A stretch of DNA of 64,000 nt, from contig NZ_LJJC01000006.1 in NCBI RefSeq assembly GCF_001420715.1, positions 50,001-114,000 on the forward strand, written 5' to 3'. Made by a program: the position numbers and the translations under genes. Source of the stretch: Heyndrickxia shackletonii. GTDB lineage: Bacteria; Bacillota; Bacilli; Bacillales; Bacillaceae_C. Under the pieces are notes generated by a model. It searched no databases. It worked only from the letters and a program-made list of their open reading frames with translations, and was not told the DNA's origin. Of the stretch, positions 29,420-38,441 are shown piece after piece. The stretch's first letter is position 1. Each line of letters opens with the position of its first letter.

Positions 29420-30346
29420 TTATGGCAGTGCAACAAAGTGTGTATCAGAAATAGCTTTCAGTTTGTGTACTTTGCCCTCAGCATTAAAATATTTATCATA
29501 CGAATTCTTATACTCTGCATTTACTTCCTGGCGAAGCTCTGTTTGTCTTTCTCTGTTTTCAGGATTAATATCCGGTATAGCAGAAATCAAACGTTTCGTA
29601 TAAATATGTTGCGGATTTGCATAGATTTCACTACTTGTTCCTTCTTCCACAAATTGACCGCGATACATAATGCCAATACGATCACACATATGTTGAATGA
29701 TTCCTAAGTCATGACTGATAAATAAGTATGTTAAATTAAATTCCTTTTGGATATCCTGCATAAAGTTCAACACCTGTGCTTGTACGGAAACGTCCAGTGC
29801 TGAAACAGGCTCATCGGCAATAATTAGTTTTGGTTTTAGAGTTAAAGCTCTTGCAATCCCAATCCGCTGTCGTTGTCCACCTGAGAACTCATGAGGATAC
29901 TTATAAATGGATTCTGCGTTCAAACCAACTTTTTCAATGTAGTACGCTACTTTGTCCTTTTCATCTGCTTTTGATAATTTTTCAAAATTACGTAATGGCT
30001 CTGCAATAATATCCAAAACACGTTTTCTTGGATTTAAGGAAGAATAAGGATCCTGGAAAATCATTTGAACATCACGGCGTATATTATGAAATTCTTTTCT
30101 GCTTAATTTTGTAAGATCTTTATTTTCAAAAAGAATTTCACCGGATGTCGCTTTATTAAGCCCAATAAGAGTTCGTCCGGTTGTTGTTTTCCCGCATCCT
30201 GACTCTCCAACGAGTCCATATGTCTCTCCGGGTTTTAATTCAAAACTAATATCGTCTACCGCTTTCACATGGTCAACGACTCTTCTGAAAAAACCACCTC
30301 GAATTGGATAATAGACTTTGAGATTATTAACTTTAAGAAATGTCAT
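29420..30346 (-). CDS. Oligopeptide ABC transporter ATPase F subunit, copy 2
   Basis: This 308-residue OppF-type ATPase has intact Walker A GESGCGKTTTGRT, signature FSGGQRQRIGIARAL and Walker B LIIADEPVSALD. It overlaps the end of its D gene by 14 bases, exactly as in copy 1. There are no inactivating changes, so both transporters look functional. Confidence 0.95.
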   Translation of the reverse strand: MTFLKVNNLKVYYPIRGGFFRRVVDHVKAVDDISFELKPGETYGLVGESGCGKTTTGRTLIGLNKATSGEILFENKDLTKLSRKEFHNIRRDVQMIFQDPYSSLNPRKRVLDIIAEPLRNFEKLSKADEKDKVAYYIEKVGLNAESIYKYPHEFSGGQRQRIGIARALTLKPKLIIADEPVSALDVSVQAQVLNFMQDIQKEFNLTYLFISHDLGIIQHMCDRIGIMYRGQFVEEGTSSEIYANPQHIYTKRLISAIPDINPENRERQTELRQEVNAEYKNSYDKYFNAEGKVHKLKAISDTHFVALP

Positions 30347-31352
30347 TGTTCATGTCCCCTATATTTTCTGGAAAGTGAAAATTTTTATAACATGTGCAGC
30401 GAACAAAATGATTTGGTTCAACTTCTCGCAAAATTGGATTTTCTTCATGTTCATGCTCATCTACCCAATCTATACGGGCTTTAAAACGGCAGCCTTGTCT
30501 CGGAAGTTTTTGTAATGATGGAACGATACCTTTAATAACATGTAAGCGATCATTCCCTGAAGTTGTGGATGGGATAGAATTTAATAAGGAACGTGTATAT
30601 GGATGAAGTGGATTTTTAAATAATGTCTTTACATCCGCCAGTTCCACAATTTCCCCAGCATACATAACAGCAACTCGATCCGCCATTTCGGCGACAACCC
30701 CAAGATCATGTGTAATAAGGATGATTCCAGTTTTCATTTGCTTCTGAAGGTCCTTTAACAAGTCCATTATTTGGGCTTGAATAGTTACATCCAGTGCGGT
30801 AGTCGGTTCATCCGCAATGACGAGAGACGGATCACATGCAATTGCAATTGCAATAACAACACGTTGACGCATTCCACCTGATAATTCGTGAGGATATTGC
30901 TTATAAGTTCGTTCGGGATTAGGAATCCCAACTTTTTTTAGGAGTTCCAATGCCTTTGCTTTAATTTCTGAGGATGATAGTTTTGTATGATAGTTCATGC
31001 TTTCTTCAATTTGCTTTCCGCAAGTCATTAATGGATTTAGGGCAGTAAGAGGATCCTGAAAGATCATCCCAATATCCTTTCCGCGCACCTTATTCATTTC
31101 TGCTGTTGACAACGAAAGCAGGTTTCGTCCATTGAAGTTAACATTTCCCTCTAGCTTTGTTCTTCCTTCCGGATGCAGTCCCATAACCGAAAGAGCAAAT
31201 GCACTCTTGCCGCATCCTGACTCACCTACAATTGCAACGACTTCATTTTCATTAACCGTTAAAGTAACACCATCTACCGCAGCATGGTAATCGTCTTGTA
31301 TTCGAAATGAAGTACGTAAATCTTCAACTTGTAAAAGTGGTTGATTACCCAA
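30333..31352 (-). CDS. Oligopeptide ABC transporter ATPase D subunit, copy 2
   Basis: This 339-residue OppD-type ATPase starts at TTG after AAGGGGGATTCATA. Walker A GESGCGKSAFALS, signature LSGGMRQRVVIAIA and Walker B VIADEPTTALD are present, as is the same C-terminal cysteine tail (GCRFKAR and RCTCYKN). It is first in the operon order D-F-B-C-A, with the binding protein last. Classical B. subtilis opp is A-B-C-D-F and app is D-F-A-B-C. Confidence 0.94.
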   Translation of the reverse strand: MGNQPLLQVEDLRTSFRIQDDYHAAVDGVTLTVNENEVVAIVGESGCGKSAFALSVMGLHPEGRTKLEGNVNFNGRNLLSLSTAEMNKVRGKDIGMIFQDPLTALNPLMTCGKQIEESMNYHTKLSSSEIKAKALELLKKVGIPNPERTYKQYPHELSGGMRQRVVIAIAIACDPSLVIADEPTTALDVTIQAQIMDLLKDLQKQMKTGIILITHDLGVVAEMADRVAVMYAGEIVELADVKTLFKNPLHPYTRSLLNSIPSTTSGNDRLHVIKGIVPSLQKLPRQGCRFKARIDWVDEHEHEENPILREVEPNHFVRCTCYKNFHFPENIGDMNNDIS

Positions 31353-31396
31353 TATGAATCCCCCTTACTAAGAAACCTATATGTCGAAATTTGTTG

Positions 31397-31411
31397 AATT
31401 TCGTTAAAATT
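31397..31411. promoter_or_regulatory. CodY-box-like palindrome after promoter of operon 2
   Basis: AATTTCGTTAAAATT differs from the CodY consensus at three of 15 positions. It lies at the equivalent place to 25327-25341 relative to the -10 box. The match is weaker than at operon 1. Confidence 0.3.
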
Positions 31412-31431
31412 TCATTAAGTTTATATTTCAA

Positions 31432-31460
31432 AGTATAGATTGATATATTTGAATAGTCAA
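31432..31460 (-). promoter_or_regulatory. Sigma-A promoter of peptide transporter operon 2
   Basis: On the minus strand TTGACT (31455-31460) and TATACT (31432-31437) have a 17-base spacer identical to that of operon 1. The -10 differs by one base (TATACT against TATAAT), so copy 2 may be slightly weaker. Confidence 0.85.
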
Positions 31461-31691
31461 TACAATTATTTTTTTTATATAATTTTTAATTTTGCTTTTT
31501 AGGTCGGACTCCTTGGTGGACTTAAATTAATGGCATTTATTTTTTCGGATTCATAATTATCAGAATAATTTTTTATCATTTAATAGTAGGAATATTCGAA
31601 TTAGTTATTATTCAAAGAAAATAATTTGTTATTGTATTTATGAAAATTATGTCGAAAAAATTACCAGTACTGTTAGAAGAAAACTTCTCAA

Positions 31692-31727
31692 TAAAAAAAT
31701 ACCCCTTATACTAAATAAGGAGTATTT
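31692..31727 (-). terminator. Intrinsic terminator downstream of cshA
   Basis: On the minus strand AATACTCCTTA, a short loop and TAAGGGGTATT are followed by seven T. It separates cshA from the second peptide operon. Confidence 0.8.
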
Positions 31728-31744
31728 ATTCAATGATAACCTAT

Positions 31745-31920
31745 TTCGATATTGTTGCTATGTTTAGCTTCAGTGGCTATCGATGTACAAACTTCCGGTT
31801 TTCCGCCTATAATAAGGTCAACATCAGCTCGTGAACACTTGCTGTGTTTTTTTATCTTAGTCGAATCCCTACAGTTTGTACGTTGATGAATAGCCCCTTT
31901 TCGCATTTGTTCTAACCAGT
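31745..31920 (-). repeat. Family A repeat, divergent long copy 3 (inverted)
   Basis: Read on the minus strand it matches family A over its full length with many substitutions. Shared words in plus orientation are AGGTCAACATCAGCTCGTGA, the CTGTGTTTTTTTATCTTAGT block and the CGCATTTGTTCTA end. It lies between the cshA stop (31987) and the terminator at 31692-31727. It is the most decayed of the three long copies. Confidence 0.7.
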
Positions 31921-31986
31921 TTATCCGATCGCTTACCCTTTTTTAGGCCCCGTTCTGGTTAATTTAAATTTACTATTTCAATAATA

Positions 31987-33411
31987 TTATGGTCGTCTTC
32001 CAGCCCTTTTTGGCTTTCTGTTTTTATTAGCATAGGAAGAAGATGACTGTTTCCCTCTGCGATAAGAAGATTTTTGGGAATCTTTTTTCATTGGCAAAGG
32101 ACGTTCTTCCGTAATATGAACTGGTGTATTATCAGGCTCTTTTGTCATAAGTTTTAAAGCTGCTGCAGTAACCATTACTGGATCATTTCCTTCCAGTAAC
32201 TCTTTCGCAACGTTAACATATTGATCAAGACTGCCCTCTCTTAATATTTCATTAATTTTATCCATGGAAACACGTTGTTGTCCTTCAAATGCTTCGTCAA
32301 TGGATGGCGGACGCATAGGCATCATGCGTTTTTTCGTTGTTTGCTCTACCGTTTTCAAATATCCCATTTCACGAGGACTAACAAAAGTAATAGCCATACC
32401 TTCTTTGCCTGCCCGGCCAGTTCGGCCAATACGATGTACGTAAGACTCCGGATCTTGAGGAATATCATAATTGTATACATGTGTAACACCGGAAATATCA
32501 AGCCCTCTAGCTGCTACATCCGTTGCTACCAACACATCTACTTTACCTTCTTTAAACTTTCTTAATACAGAAAGACGTTTTGCTTGGCTTAAATCACCAT
32601 GAATACCTTCTGCAATATAACCTCGAAGATTTAGGGCATTTGCTAATTCATCCACTCGTCTTTTTGTACGACCGAATACAATAGCAAGCTCTGGTGATTG
32701 CACATCAATTAGACGTGAAAGCACATCAAATTTTTCCCGCTCATAAACCTTTACAAAATATTGTTCAATAAGCGGTACAGTCATCTCTTTTGTTTTTACT
32801 CTAATTGTTTCAGGGTTTTTCATAAATCTTTCAGCTATTCTGCGAATTGGATCTGGCATTGTAGCAGAAAAAAGCAGTGTTTGTCGATCTTCTGGTACAC
32901 TTGAAAGAATAGCTTCAATATCATCGATGAATCCCATATTCAACATTTCATCTGCCTCATCAAGAATCAATGTATGAACTTGGTCCAATTTCAATGTACG
33001 GCGATTAATATGATCAAGAATTCTTCCAGGTGTTCCAACAATAATATGTGGTCCCTTCTTCAACGCTTTTATCTGTCTACCGATATCCTGACCACCATAA
33101 ACAGCTAATACACGTGTTCTAGTATCATAACCAATTTTATATAGTTCTTCGGATACTTGAATTGCAAGTTCACGTGTTGGAGCAATAATAATTCCTTGAA
33201 TATTAGGGTTTTTGGTATCAATTTTTTCGATGAGCGGGATTCCAAATGCTGCTGTTTTTCCGGTTCCCGTTTGTGCTTGACCGATAATATCGATACCTTT
33301 TAAGCTTAGTGGAATTGTTTTCGCTTGTATCGGTGTTGCTTCTTCAAAACCCATTCTTCTCACTGATTTTATTAGTGATGGGCTTAACTCTAATTCTGAA
33401 AACTTCGTCAA
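31987..33411 (-). CDS. cshA: CshA, DEAD-box RNA helicase
   Basis: This 474-residue helicase has Q motif [10 protein letters not shown], Walker [13 protein letters not shown] box LILDEADEM (about 150), SAT, and the C-terminal HRIGRTGR motif. It ends in a basic, serine-rich tail (about 430-474) that is likely to bind RNA. CshA of B. subtilis works in ribosome assembly and with the RNA degradosome. The start is TTG at 33411 with AAGGAG eleven bases upstream. An ATG in between is out of frame. The leader upstream contains a small hairpin (TCGGGT/ACCCGA near 33455-33472). Confidence 0.93.
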   Translation of the reverse strand: MTKFSELELSPSLIKSVRRMGFEEATPIQAKTIPLSLKGIDIIGQAQTGTGKTAAFGIPLIEKIDTKNPNIQGIIIAPTRELAIQVSEELYKIGYDTRTRVLAVYGGQDIGRQIKALKKGPHIIVGTPGRILDHINRRTLKLDQVHTLILDEADEMLNMGFIDDIEAILSSVPEDRQTLLFSATMPDPIRRIAERFMKNPETIRVKTKEMTVPLIEQYFVKVYEREKFDVLSRLIDVQSPELAIVFGRTKRRVDELANALNLRGYIAEGIHGDLSQAKRLSVLRKFKEGKVDVLVATDVAARGLDISGVTHVYNYDIPQDPESYVHRIGRTGRAGKEGMAITFVSPREMGYLKTVEQTTKKRMMPMRPPSIDEAFEGQQRVSMDKINEILREGSLDQYVNVAKELLEGNDPVMVTAAALKLMTKEPDNTPVHITEERPLPMKKDSQKSSYRRGKQSSSSYANKNRKPKRAGRRP

Positions 33412-33817
33412 TGCTTCTCATTCTCCTTCTAGACACTTAACAGGGCCATATTAACCCCCTCGGGTTACACCCGATTCTATTTTCAAAAAAAAAGACATTT
33501 CTATCTCTTTTGTTTTACGGCAAAAAGTGTAAACGATACTATATATGGTACCATTAATAAATAGAGATTTCAATGTCAATGGAACCCATAAGAAGCAGTC
33601 TTGACTTACTCCTTTTGCCAATTCATCGTTCTTCCTTAACCATTTTAAAGAGGGGGCAATTATTTTTAGTTTAACAAAATCAATCCATTCGTATACCTTT
33701 AGAGGATCTGGGTTGGAAGTGAAAGTTTATTGCCAAAATAAATTATTTATTAAGTTTAATCTCTGCTTAGCTCAAGCACCTATAGGCTAGCAGATGACTA
33801 AAGCAATTCCGCTTTTC
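33412..33817. other. Non-coding gap between murF and cshA
   Basis: This gap of about 400 bases holds the cshA promoter and leader (with the small GC hairpin near 33455-33472). At 33767-33822 there is an inverted, degenerate end-only relic of the family A repeat (minus-strand words AAAAGCGGAATTGC and GCTAGCCTATAGGTGC). I see no ORF with a ribosome site and no clear murF terminator. Confidence 0.5.
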
Positions 33818-35191
33818 TTACGTTAAGGCAGTAACCACTTCTTCCAATTGCATTCCTCTAGAAGCTTTCACAAGAACAAGTTCGTTCCCTTTTATATGGG
33901 ATATTATAGATTGAATTAATTCTTTTTTATCTGTAAACGAAAACACCCGATCAGCGCCAAATTGTTTATGTGCTTCCTCTGCAATATAATACCCAAGTTC
34001 ACCATAAGTAAAAACATATTTAATTTTGGAAGACTGAAGGAAGCGTCCAATTTCTTGGTGAAATTCCTTTTCTTCCTCTCCCAGCTCCAACATATCTCCA
34101 AGCACAACGATTTTTTCTCTTTTTTTATCAAGATCCATTATCAAATTTAAGGCCGCTTTCATAGAAGTTGGGCTTGCATTGTATGCATCATTAATAACTT
34201 TAATCCCATTCATTCCATCCAGCATTTCCATCCTCATTGCTGTTAGCTTTACAGAAGATAAACCAGCTTTTATTTCTTCTATGGTTAATCCAAGTTCCTT
34301 GCCAGTAAGGATGGCAGCTAGGGAATTCAGCACATTGTACTCTCCTAAAACCGGTATATATAATGGCTGATCTGGGGCTAAATTAACAGAATAAGTACTC
34401 CCTGTTTCTTCTTGGTTTATCGCAATAGGGTAAATGTCGTTTTCATTATTTTTACCAAATGTTTGCATGCGCAGATGCGTATGGTCTTGTACCCTTTCCT
34501 TCAATAATGGCTCGTCTCCCATATAGATAAATAATCCGTCCGGTGACAAGCCTTGAACAATCTCCATTTTTGCATCTGCTATTGCTTCCCGTGAACCCAA
34601 ATCCTGCAAATGTGCTTCTCCAATATTAGTAATGATGGCAATATCCGGGCGGGCAAGCTTCGTTAAAAATTCAATTTCTCCTCTAGCACTCATGCCCATT
34701 TCAAGAACTGCTACCTCTGTATCTTCCTTTAAGGATAAAACAGTTAGCGGCAAGCCTTCGCGTCCATTATAATTTCCAATTGTTTTTTGTACTTTAAACT
34801 TTTGACTTAAAACACTGGCAACCATATCTTTTGTGGTCGTTTTCCCATTGCTTCCGGTAACGCCAACTACTTTTATATTTAATTCCTGCAGGTAAACACG
34901 AGCTAATTCTTGAAGAGCTGTTAAAACATCCTCTACTACTAAAAGAGGCAAGCCTTCAGGCGGATTAGGCATATCTTTTTGCCAAAAGGAAGCTCCTGCC
35001 CCATTTTGGATAGCTGTTTCTACAAATTGGTGTCCATCCACAAATCTTCCTTTCAACGGTACATATAAGTTTCCCTTTTGAATGGCTCTTGTATCGATGC
35101 AAGCACCGATAATTACTTTATCTTGAAAATCGGTTATATCATTTTCTATTTTTATCATATTTGCTATTTGCTTGACTGTACGCTTCATCAT
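33818..35191 (-). CDS. murF: MurF, UDP-MurNAc-tripeptide:D-Ala-D-Ala ligase
   Basis: The ATG at 35191 (product MMKRTVKQIANM) has GGAGG nine bases upstream and gives 457 residues, equal to B. subtilis MurF. The frame remains open to 35224 without a ribosome site. The ATP loop GVTGSNGKTTTKDM, the central AVLEMGMSARGEIEFL region and the C-terminal NDAYNASPTSM motif are typical Mur ligase features. It adds D-Ala-D-Ala to the cytoplasmic cell wall precursor. It follows ddl, its substrate supplier, with a family A relic in the 140-base gap. Confidence 0.95.
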   Translation of the reverse strand: MMKRTVKQIANMIKIENDITDFQDKVIIGACIDTRAIQKGNLYVPLKGRFVDGHQFVETAIQNGAGASFWQKDMPNPPEGLPLLVVEDVLTALQELARVYLQELNIKVVGVTGSNGKTTTKDMVASVLSQKFKVQKTIGNYNGREGLPLTVLSLKEDTEVAVLEMGMSARGEIEFLTKLARPDIAIITNIGEAHLQDLGSREAIADAKMEIVQGLSPDGLFIYMGDEPLLKERVQDHTHLRMQTFGKNNENDIYPIAINQEETGSTYSVNLAPDQPLYIPVLGEYNVLNSLAAILTGKELGLTIEEIKAGLSSVKLTAMRMEMLDGMNGIKVINDAYNASPTSMKAALNLIMDLDKKREKIVVLGDMLELGEEEKEFHQEIGRFLQSSKIKYVFTYGELGYYIAEEAHKQFGADRVFSFTDKKELIQSIISHIKGNELVLVKASRGMQLEEVVTALT

Positions 35192-35257
35192 TATTGCGTG
35201 CCTCCAATTTGATCTTTCCACCACGATTTAAAGTAATGGGAATCACGAAAACGTGAT

Positions 35258-35330
35258 CCCTGCTTGAAAAGCGCAAGCGCCTTGTTCATCGGCTTGCCGA
35301 TAAGCGCTGTAGCTGACCTAGACTGAATAA
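35258..35330 (+). repeat. Family A repeat, short form (ends joined)
   Basis: AAAAGCGCAAGCGCCTTG, then TTCATCGGC joined directly to GCCGATAAGCGCTGTAGC. This is the two complementary ends of family A without the roughly 130-base middle, giving a compact hairpin. It sits in the ddl-murF gap, so it is in the path of a transcript that reads both genes. Confidence 0.75.
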
Positions 35331-35332
35331 TT

Positions 35333-36403
35333 TTAAAAAGTATACTTTATTTTTTGCTTTTCTTCGTAACGTTCCAGAGCTAATTGGATAAGACGCTCAA
35401 TTAGTTCTGGATATTCTACACCACTATGCTTCCATAGAAGTGGAAACATACTTACTGGAGTAAAGCCTGGCATCGTGTTTACTTCATTTATTAACACTTT
35501 TCCCTCGTCTGAAACAAAAAAATCAGCACGAACTAAACCGGAACAGTCGAGTGCCTTAAAAGCCATTTTCGCTATATCAGACATCTTTGCATATACCGTT
35601 TCCGAAATTTCAGCAGGGATAATCAAAGCCGTATCTCCATCTTCATATTTCGCTTTATAGTCATAAAACGCTGTTTTTGGTAAAATTTCACCTGCTACTG
35701 AGCATTCTGGATGGTCATTTCCTAGAACACCAATCTCAATTTCACGGGCGATAATACCTTCCTCTATAATAATTTTGCGGTCAAATTGGAATGCTTCCTT
35801 ATAAGCCGCTTCCAATTCTTCTCTGTTTGTGCATTTACTAATTCCTACACTCGATCCAAGATTAGCGGGTTTGACGAAGCATGGGTATCCGAGTTCCTCC
35901 TCCACATATCGGTAAGCAGAATGAGGATCAGCTTCCCATGTACTTCTTAATGACCAAACATACTTCACTTGCGGAAGACCAGCCTGTGCAAAAATATTTT
36001 TCATGATCACTTTATCCATTCCAGCGGCTGATGCAAGAACACCGTTTCCTACATATGGAAGATTCAATAATTCCAGCATCCCCTGAACGGTTCCATCTTC
36101 TCCATTTGGTCCATGCAAAAGTGGAAATACAACATCATATCCAGTATTCTCATTAGGGGTTAAAGCTGACATCATGGCATTAGGAACAATTTCATCACCC
36201 TTTGTGAATTGTAATGCCTGCACACTTTCCACAGCTTGTGTTAATATGGGTCCTTTCACCCATTGTCCATCTGTCGTTATATAAATAGGATGGATTTCAT
36301 ATTTTTCTAAGCTTAATGCTTGAATAACAGCCTTAGCTGTTTGTAAAGAAACTTGATGTTCAGCGGATTTTCCTCCATATAATAAACAAAGCTTTGTTTT
36401 CAT
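35333..36403 (-). CDS. ddl: D-alanine--D-alanine ligase
   Basis: This 356-residue ATP-grasp enzyme starts [19 protein letters not shown]. It carries [28 protein letters not shown] and the C-terminal [12 protein letters not shown] Mg2+/ATP residues. A Tyr occupies the VEEE/Y region typical of D-Ala-D-Ala rather than D-Lac ligases, though I did not verify the omega loop in detail. It joins two D-alanines produced by Alr for MurF to use. It is first in the ddl-murF operon. Confidence 0.95.
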   Translation of the reverse strand: MKTKLCLLYGGKSAEHQVSLQTAKAVIQALSLEKYEIHPIYITTDGQWVKGPILTQAVESVQALQFTKGDEIVPNAMMSALTPNENTGYDVVFPLLHGPNGEDGTVQGMLELLNLPYVGNGVLASAAGMDKVIMKNIFAQAGLPQVKYVWSLRSTWEADPHSAYRYVEEELGYPCFVKPANLGSSVGISKCTNREELEAAYKEAFQFDRKIIIEEGIIAREIEIGVLGNDHPECSVAGEILPKTAFYDYKAKYEDGDTALIIPAEISETVYAKMSDIAKMAFKALDCSGLVRADFFVSDEGKVLINEVNTMPGFTPVSMFPLLWKHSGVEYPELIERLIQLALERYEEKQKIKYTF

Positions 36404-36655
36404 AAAAATCCTCCAGTTATTCTCTCGCTTTATATTTTAAAAGTCATGACATTTGCCTAGAAATATCATATGTAAAAATGTACACTTCGGTGAAATCTTC
36501 CATTACGACTCCTTCTTCGGTATTAATATTAACCTATATGAGGTCGTATTTCATCCTCTTTTCCTTGATTTCATCCTTTTGTTCTAGGCGAAATTGTTTC
36601 CAATTTCTTTTCTGGATTTTTTGGAATACTTTTGGTAAACTGTTGTTCCATTCAT

Positions 36656-36790
36656 AGAAGGCTTTCTTGGGTTCCGTAGTATTATGTTTAACTAGCTGGT
36701 CCGAGGGAAAGCTTGTAACACGGAAGGGAAAAAGCCTGGGAGATATATCGTTTTTATGTGGAACGATATATTTCTCAGGCTTTTTTAAAG
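36656..36790 (+). promoter_or_regulatory. ykkC-class riboswitch (probably guanidine-I) with terminator platform
   Basis: Conserved ykkC aptamer words are present in order: CTTGGGTTCCG (36665-36675), CTGGTCCGAGGGAAA (36695-36709) and ACACGGAAGGG followed by AAAAAGCCTGGGAGA (36718-36744). P1 pairs AGGCTT (36659-36664) with AAGCCT (36733-36738). The 3' P1 strand is also the 5' arm of a 22-pair terminator stem (36731-36753 with 36762-36784, two GU pairs) followed by TTTTTT, so ligand binding would disrupt the terminator: an ON switch. The ribosome site AAAGGAGG of the next gene begins immediately after it. The subtype (guanidine rather than ppGpp or PRPP) is my best reading. Confidence 0.85.
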
Positions 36791-36801
36791 GAGGAAAAAT
36801 C

Positions 36802-37113
36802 ATGAATTTTATATTAGAGTATAAGTGGATTATCCTAGTGTCTCTTGAAGTTTTAGCTTGGGCATCCACCTTTTTTCTTTTTTATGCCAGATACGGCATG
36901 AAATCTACTTTTTGGTTTAAAGTTGCCAGCGTTTTATTTGCTGTTACTGGAGTAATTCCTCAAGTAATAATGGGGATTATTAATTTTATCCATACAAGAA
37001 AGCTAGACATCTTCACGATAATTATTGTGGTGCTGCTTATTTATGGATTTACGTTCGGAAAAAAGGAAGTTAAGAAATTGGATGCATGGGCACAGAAAAA
37101 GTTTTCTAAATAA
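36802..37113 (+). CDS. Unrecognised small membrane protein under riboswitch control (103 residues)
   Basis: The ATG at 36802 follows AAAGGAGG by seven bases. Three or four hydrophobic segments are predicted (about 9-30, 39-64, 70-88) with a basic C-terminal tail KKEVKKLDAWAQKKF. An acidic residue, E16, sits in the first helix (LVSLEVLAW), which recalls the essential E14 of small multidrug resistance proteins. The rest does not look like SMR, and I do not recognise the family. The upstream ykkC-class riboswitch suggests induction by guanidinium, so an export or tolerance role is plausible but not shown. It is a single-gene unit ending in a terminator at 37115-37145. Confidence 0.8.
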   Translation: MNFILEYKWIILVSLEVLAWASTFFLFYARYGMKSTFWFKVASVLFAVTGVIPQVIMGIINFIHTRKLDIFTIIIVVLLIYGFTFGKKEVKKLDAWAQKKFSK

Positions 37114-37114
37114 T

Positions 37115-37145
37115 AACCCGCTCTTACTTAAAAGCGGGTTTTCTT
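37115..37145 (+). terminator. Intrinsic terminator of the riboswitch-controlled gene
   Basis: AACCCGCT and AGCGGGTT form an eight-pair stem followed by TTCTTT, starting two bases after the stop codon. Confidence 0.85.
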
Positions 37146-37207
37146 TATCTCAGTCGAAGACGGTTTTACTTATCCGTGCGCTAGAGCTGCACGAGTTTTC
37201 GCTGTTT

Positions 37208-37975
37208 CTATTTTATAAAGCATTTCCATTCCTTCAATTTTCGATCATACACAATTTTGCCATCAACTGGTCGGTTTCCAATAGCTGCATATTCTTCTTG
37301 CATTTCATCCATATAATAGTAGTCACCAATCACCCATATTGGTATTTCAATTTGAGATCGGGAATATTTTGCTCTTTCCAGGGATACGACCATCCCTTCC
37401 TTCATGTTCTCAATAAACGGATAGAGAATTTCCACAGGTACATTGGAAAATTCCTGTTTTTTTCTTCTTCCAAACATCGTTTTTTCCGTTTTATCGCTCA
37501 TTTTGTTCATAATGGAGGTGCCCAGTACACGATAGAAATCTTCAAATGATCGGTAATATGTCTTGTTAAATACCCCATCCTCTTGTGCTAAATAAGCAAA
37601 ATGATTATCCAGTTTCCGATAAAAAGGCAGGCGAAGGTGGTTTTTCAAATGACTCAAATATAAAAGCTCAGCGATCTCCTGGCCCTCTAATAGGTTTAAT
37701 GCTTCTTCATTTTCAAAATCAATCCAACAAAAATCACCATATCTATATACATCATCATTGACAAGCTTTGGAATCGTTTCATTATCCACATAATCAAAGA
37801 AAGTATGTAAATTATAATTCCCATCCTCAAATTGATGACGAAGAAGTAACATATTTGATATTTCGGGGATGGCTGCCATAAATTCTTTAAACTCTATTCC
37901 CGCGGATATTGCATAATGATCCGGGTAATTCACATGTATATAGATAATGTCACGATTCCCTGTATGATTTTTCAA
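37208..37975 (-). CDS. Unrecognised soluble protein (255 residues)
   Basis: It starts at TTG 37975, with GGAGGG seven bases upstream. There is no signal peptide or membrane helix. It is rich in aromatic and acidic residues (DNETIPKLVNDDVYRYGDFC, IGDYYYMDEMQEEY). I see no catalytic motif and do not recognise the family. It is monocistronic, transcribed toward the riboswitch gene and divergent from the CNNM gene at 38442. Codon use looks like that of its neighbours, so it is probably not a recent arrival. Confidence 0.75.
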   Translation of the reverse strand: MKNHTGNRDIIYIHVNYPDHYAISAGIEFKEFMAAIPEISNMLLLRHQFEDGNYNLHTFFDYVDNETIPKLVNDDVYRYGDFCWIDFENEEALNLLEGQEIAELLYLSHLKNHLRLPFYRKLDNHFAYLAQEDGVFNKTYYRSFEDFYRVLGTSIMNKMSDKTEKTMFGRRKKQEFSNVPVEILYPFIENMKEGMVVSLERAKYSRSQIEIPIWVIGDYYYMDEMQEEYAAIGNRPVDGKIVYDRKLKEWKCFIK

Positions 37976-38335
37976 TTGAGGTCCCTCCGATTAGCTCTAA
38001 CCCTAATTCCAAAACGAAGACGCAATTGCTACGCCTAAAAAAAACAGCTTCCAAAAGAAACTGTATTATTCGAATCTAAGTTTCAATTTATTTTACCAAA
38101 TTTATTTTAATTTTCCTTATTAATTTTTGCCTAAATTAATTTTTTATTTGTATTACATTAAAATTACAGCTTATTGACAAAGAAATTCTTATACTGATGT
38201 ACTCGAGATAAATTTACTTATTATCATAGATAACGGTATTTGGATTCCTTTTTCGGGTAAAGTAACATTATATGTGTTAGATGTTAGGAGGTGCTTGTCC
38301 TTTTTGGATAAGGTAGTTTTCATATAAAACCCTTA

Positions 38336-38397
38336 TGCAGACTTAGTTTCGGCGTATTTTTTCTTAAAGAGAAGCCGAAATAAGGTTTTCGTCTGCA
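38336..38397 (+). promoter_or_regulatory. Structured leader hairpin upstream of CNNM gene 1
   Basis: A nested hairpin lies 45 bases before the coding start. The outer stem TGCAGAC/GTCTGCA (38336-38342 with 38391-38397) encloses an inner stem TTTCGGC/GCCGAAA extended by TTA/TAA with a bulged G. The gap 37976-38441 also holds the promoters of both divergent genes, and TTGACA occurs near 38174. It does not match the M-box or yybP-ykoY consensus. It may be a cis-regulatory RNA. Confidence 0.5.
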
Positions 38398-38441
38398 AAA
38401 GCCACATTGTTTATGAAAAGAGCCTTATATAGGACAATAAG

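Noticed and set aside
19616-31352. The duplicated operon as a mobile or acquired island
   Set aside because: No integrase, transposase, direct repeats at the outer ends or composition change were seen. Local tandem duplication explains it.
36534-36869. A 111-residue minus-strand ORF over the riboswitch
   Set aside because: It covers the conserved aptamer, terminator stem and start of the plus-strand gene. Composition is that of antisense sequence.
38225-38441. M-box or yybP-ykoY riboswitch before CNNM gene 1
   Set aside because: Consensus words of either class are absent. I kept it only as an unclassified structured leader.
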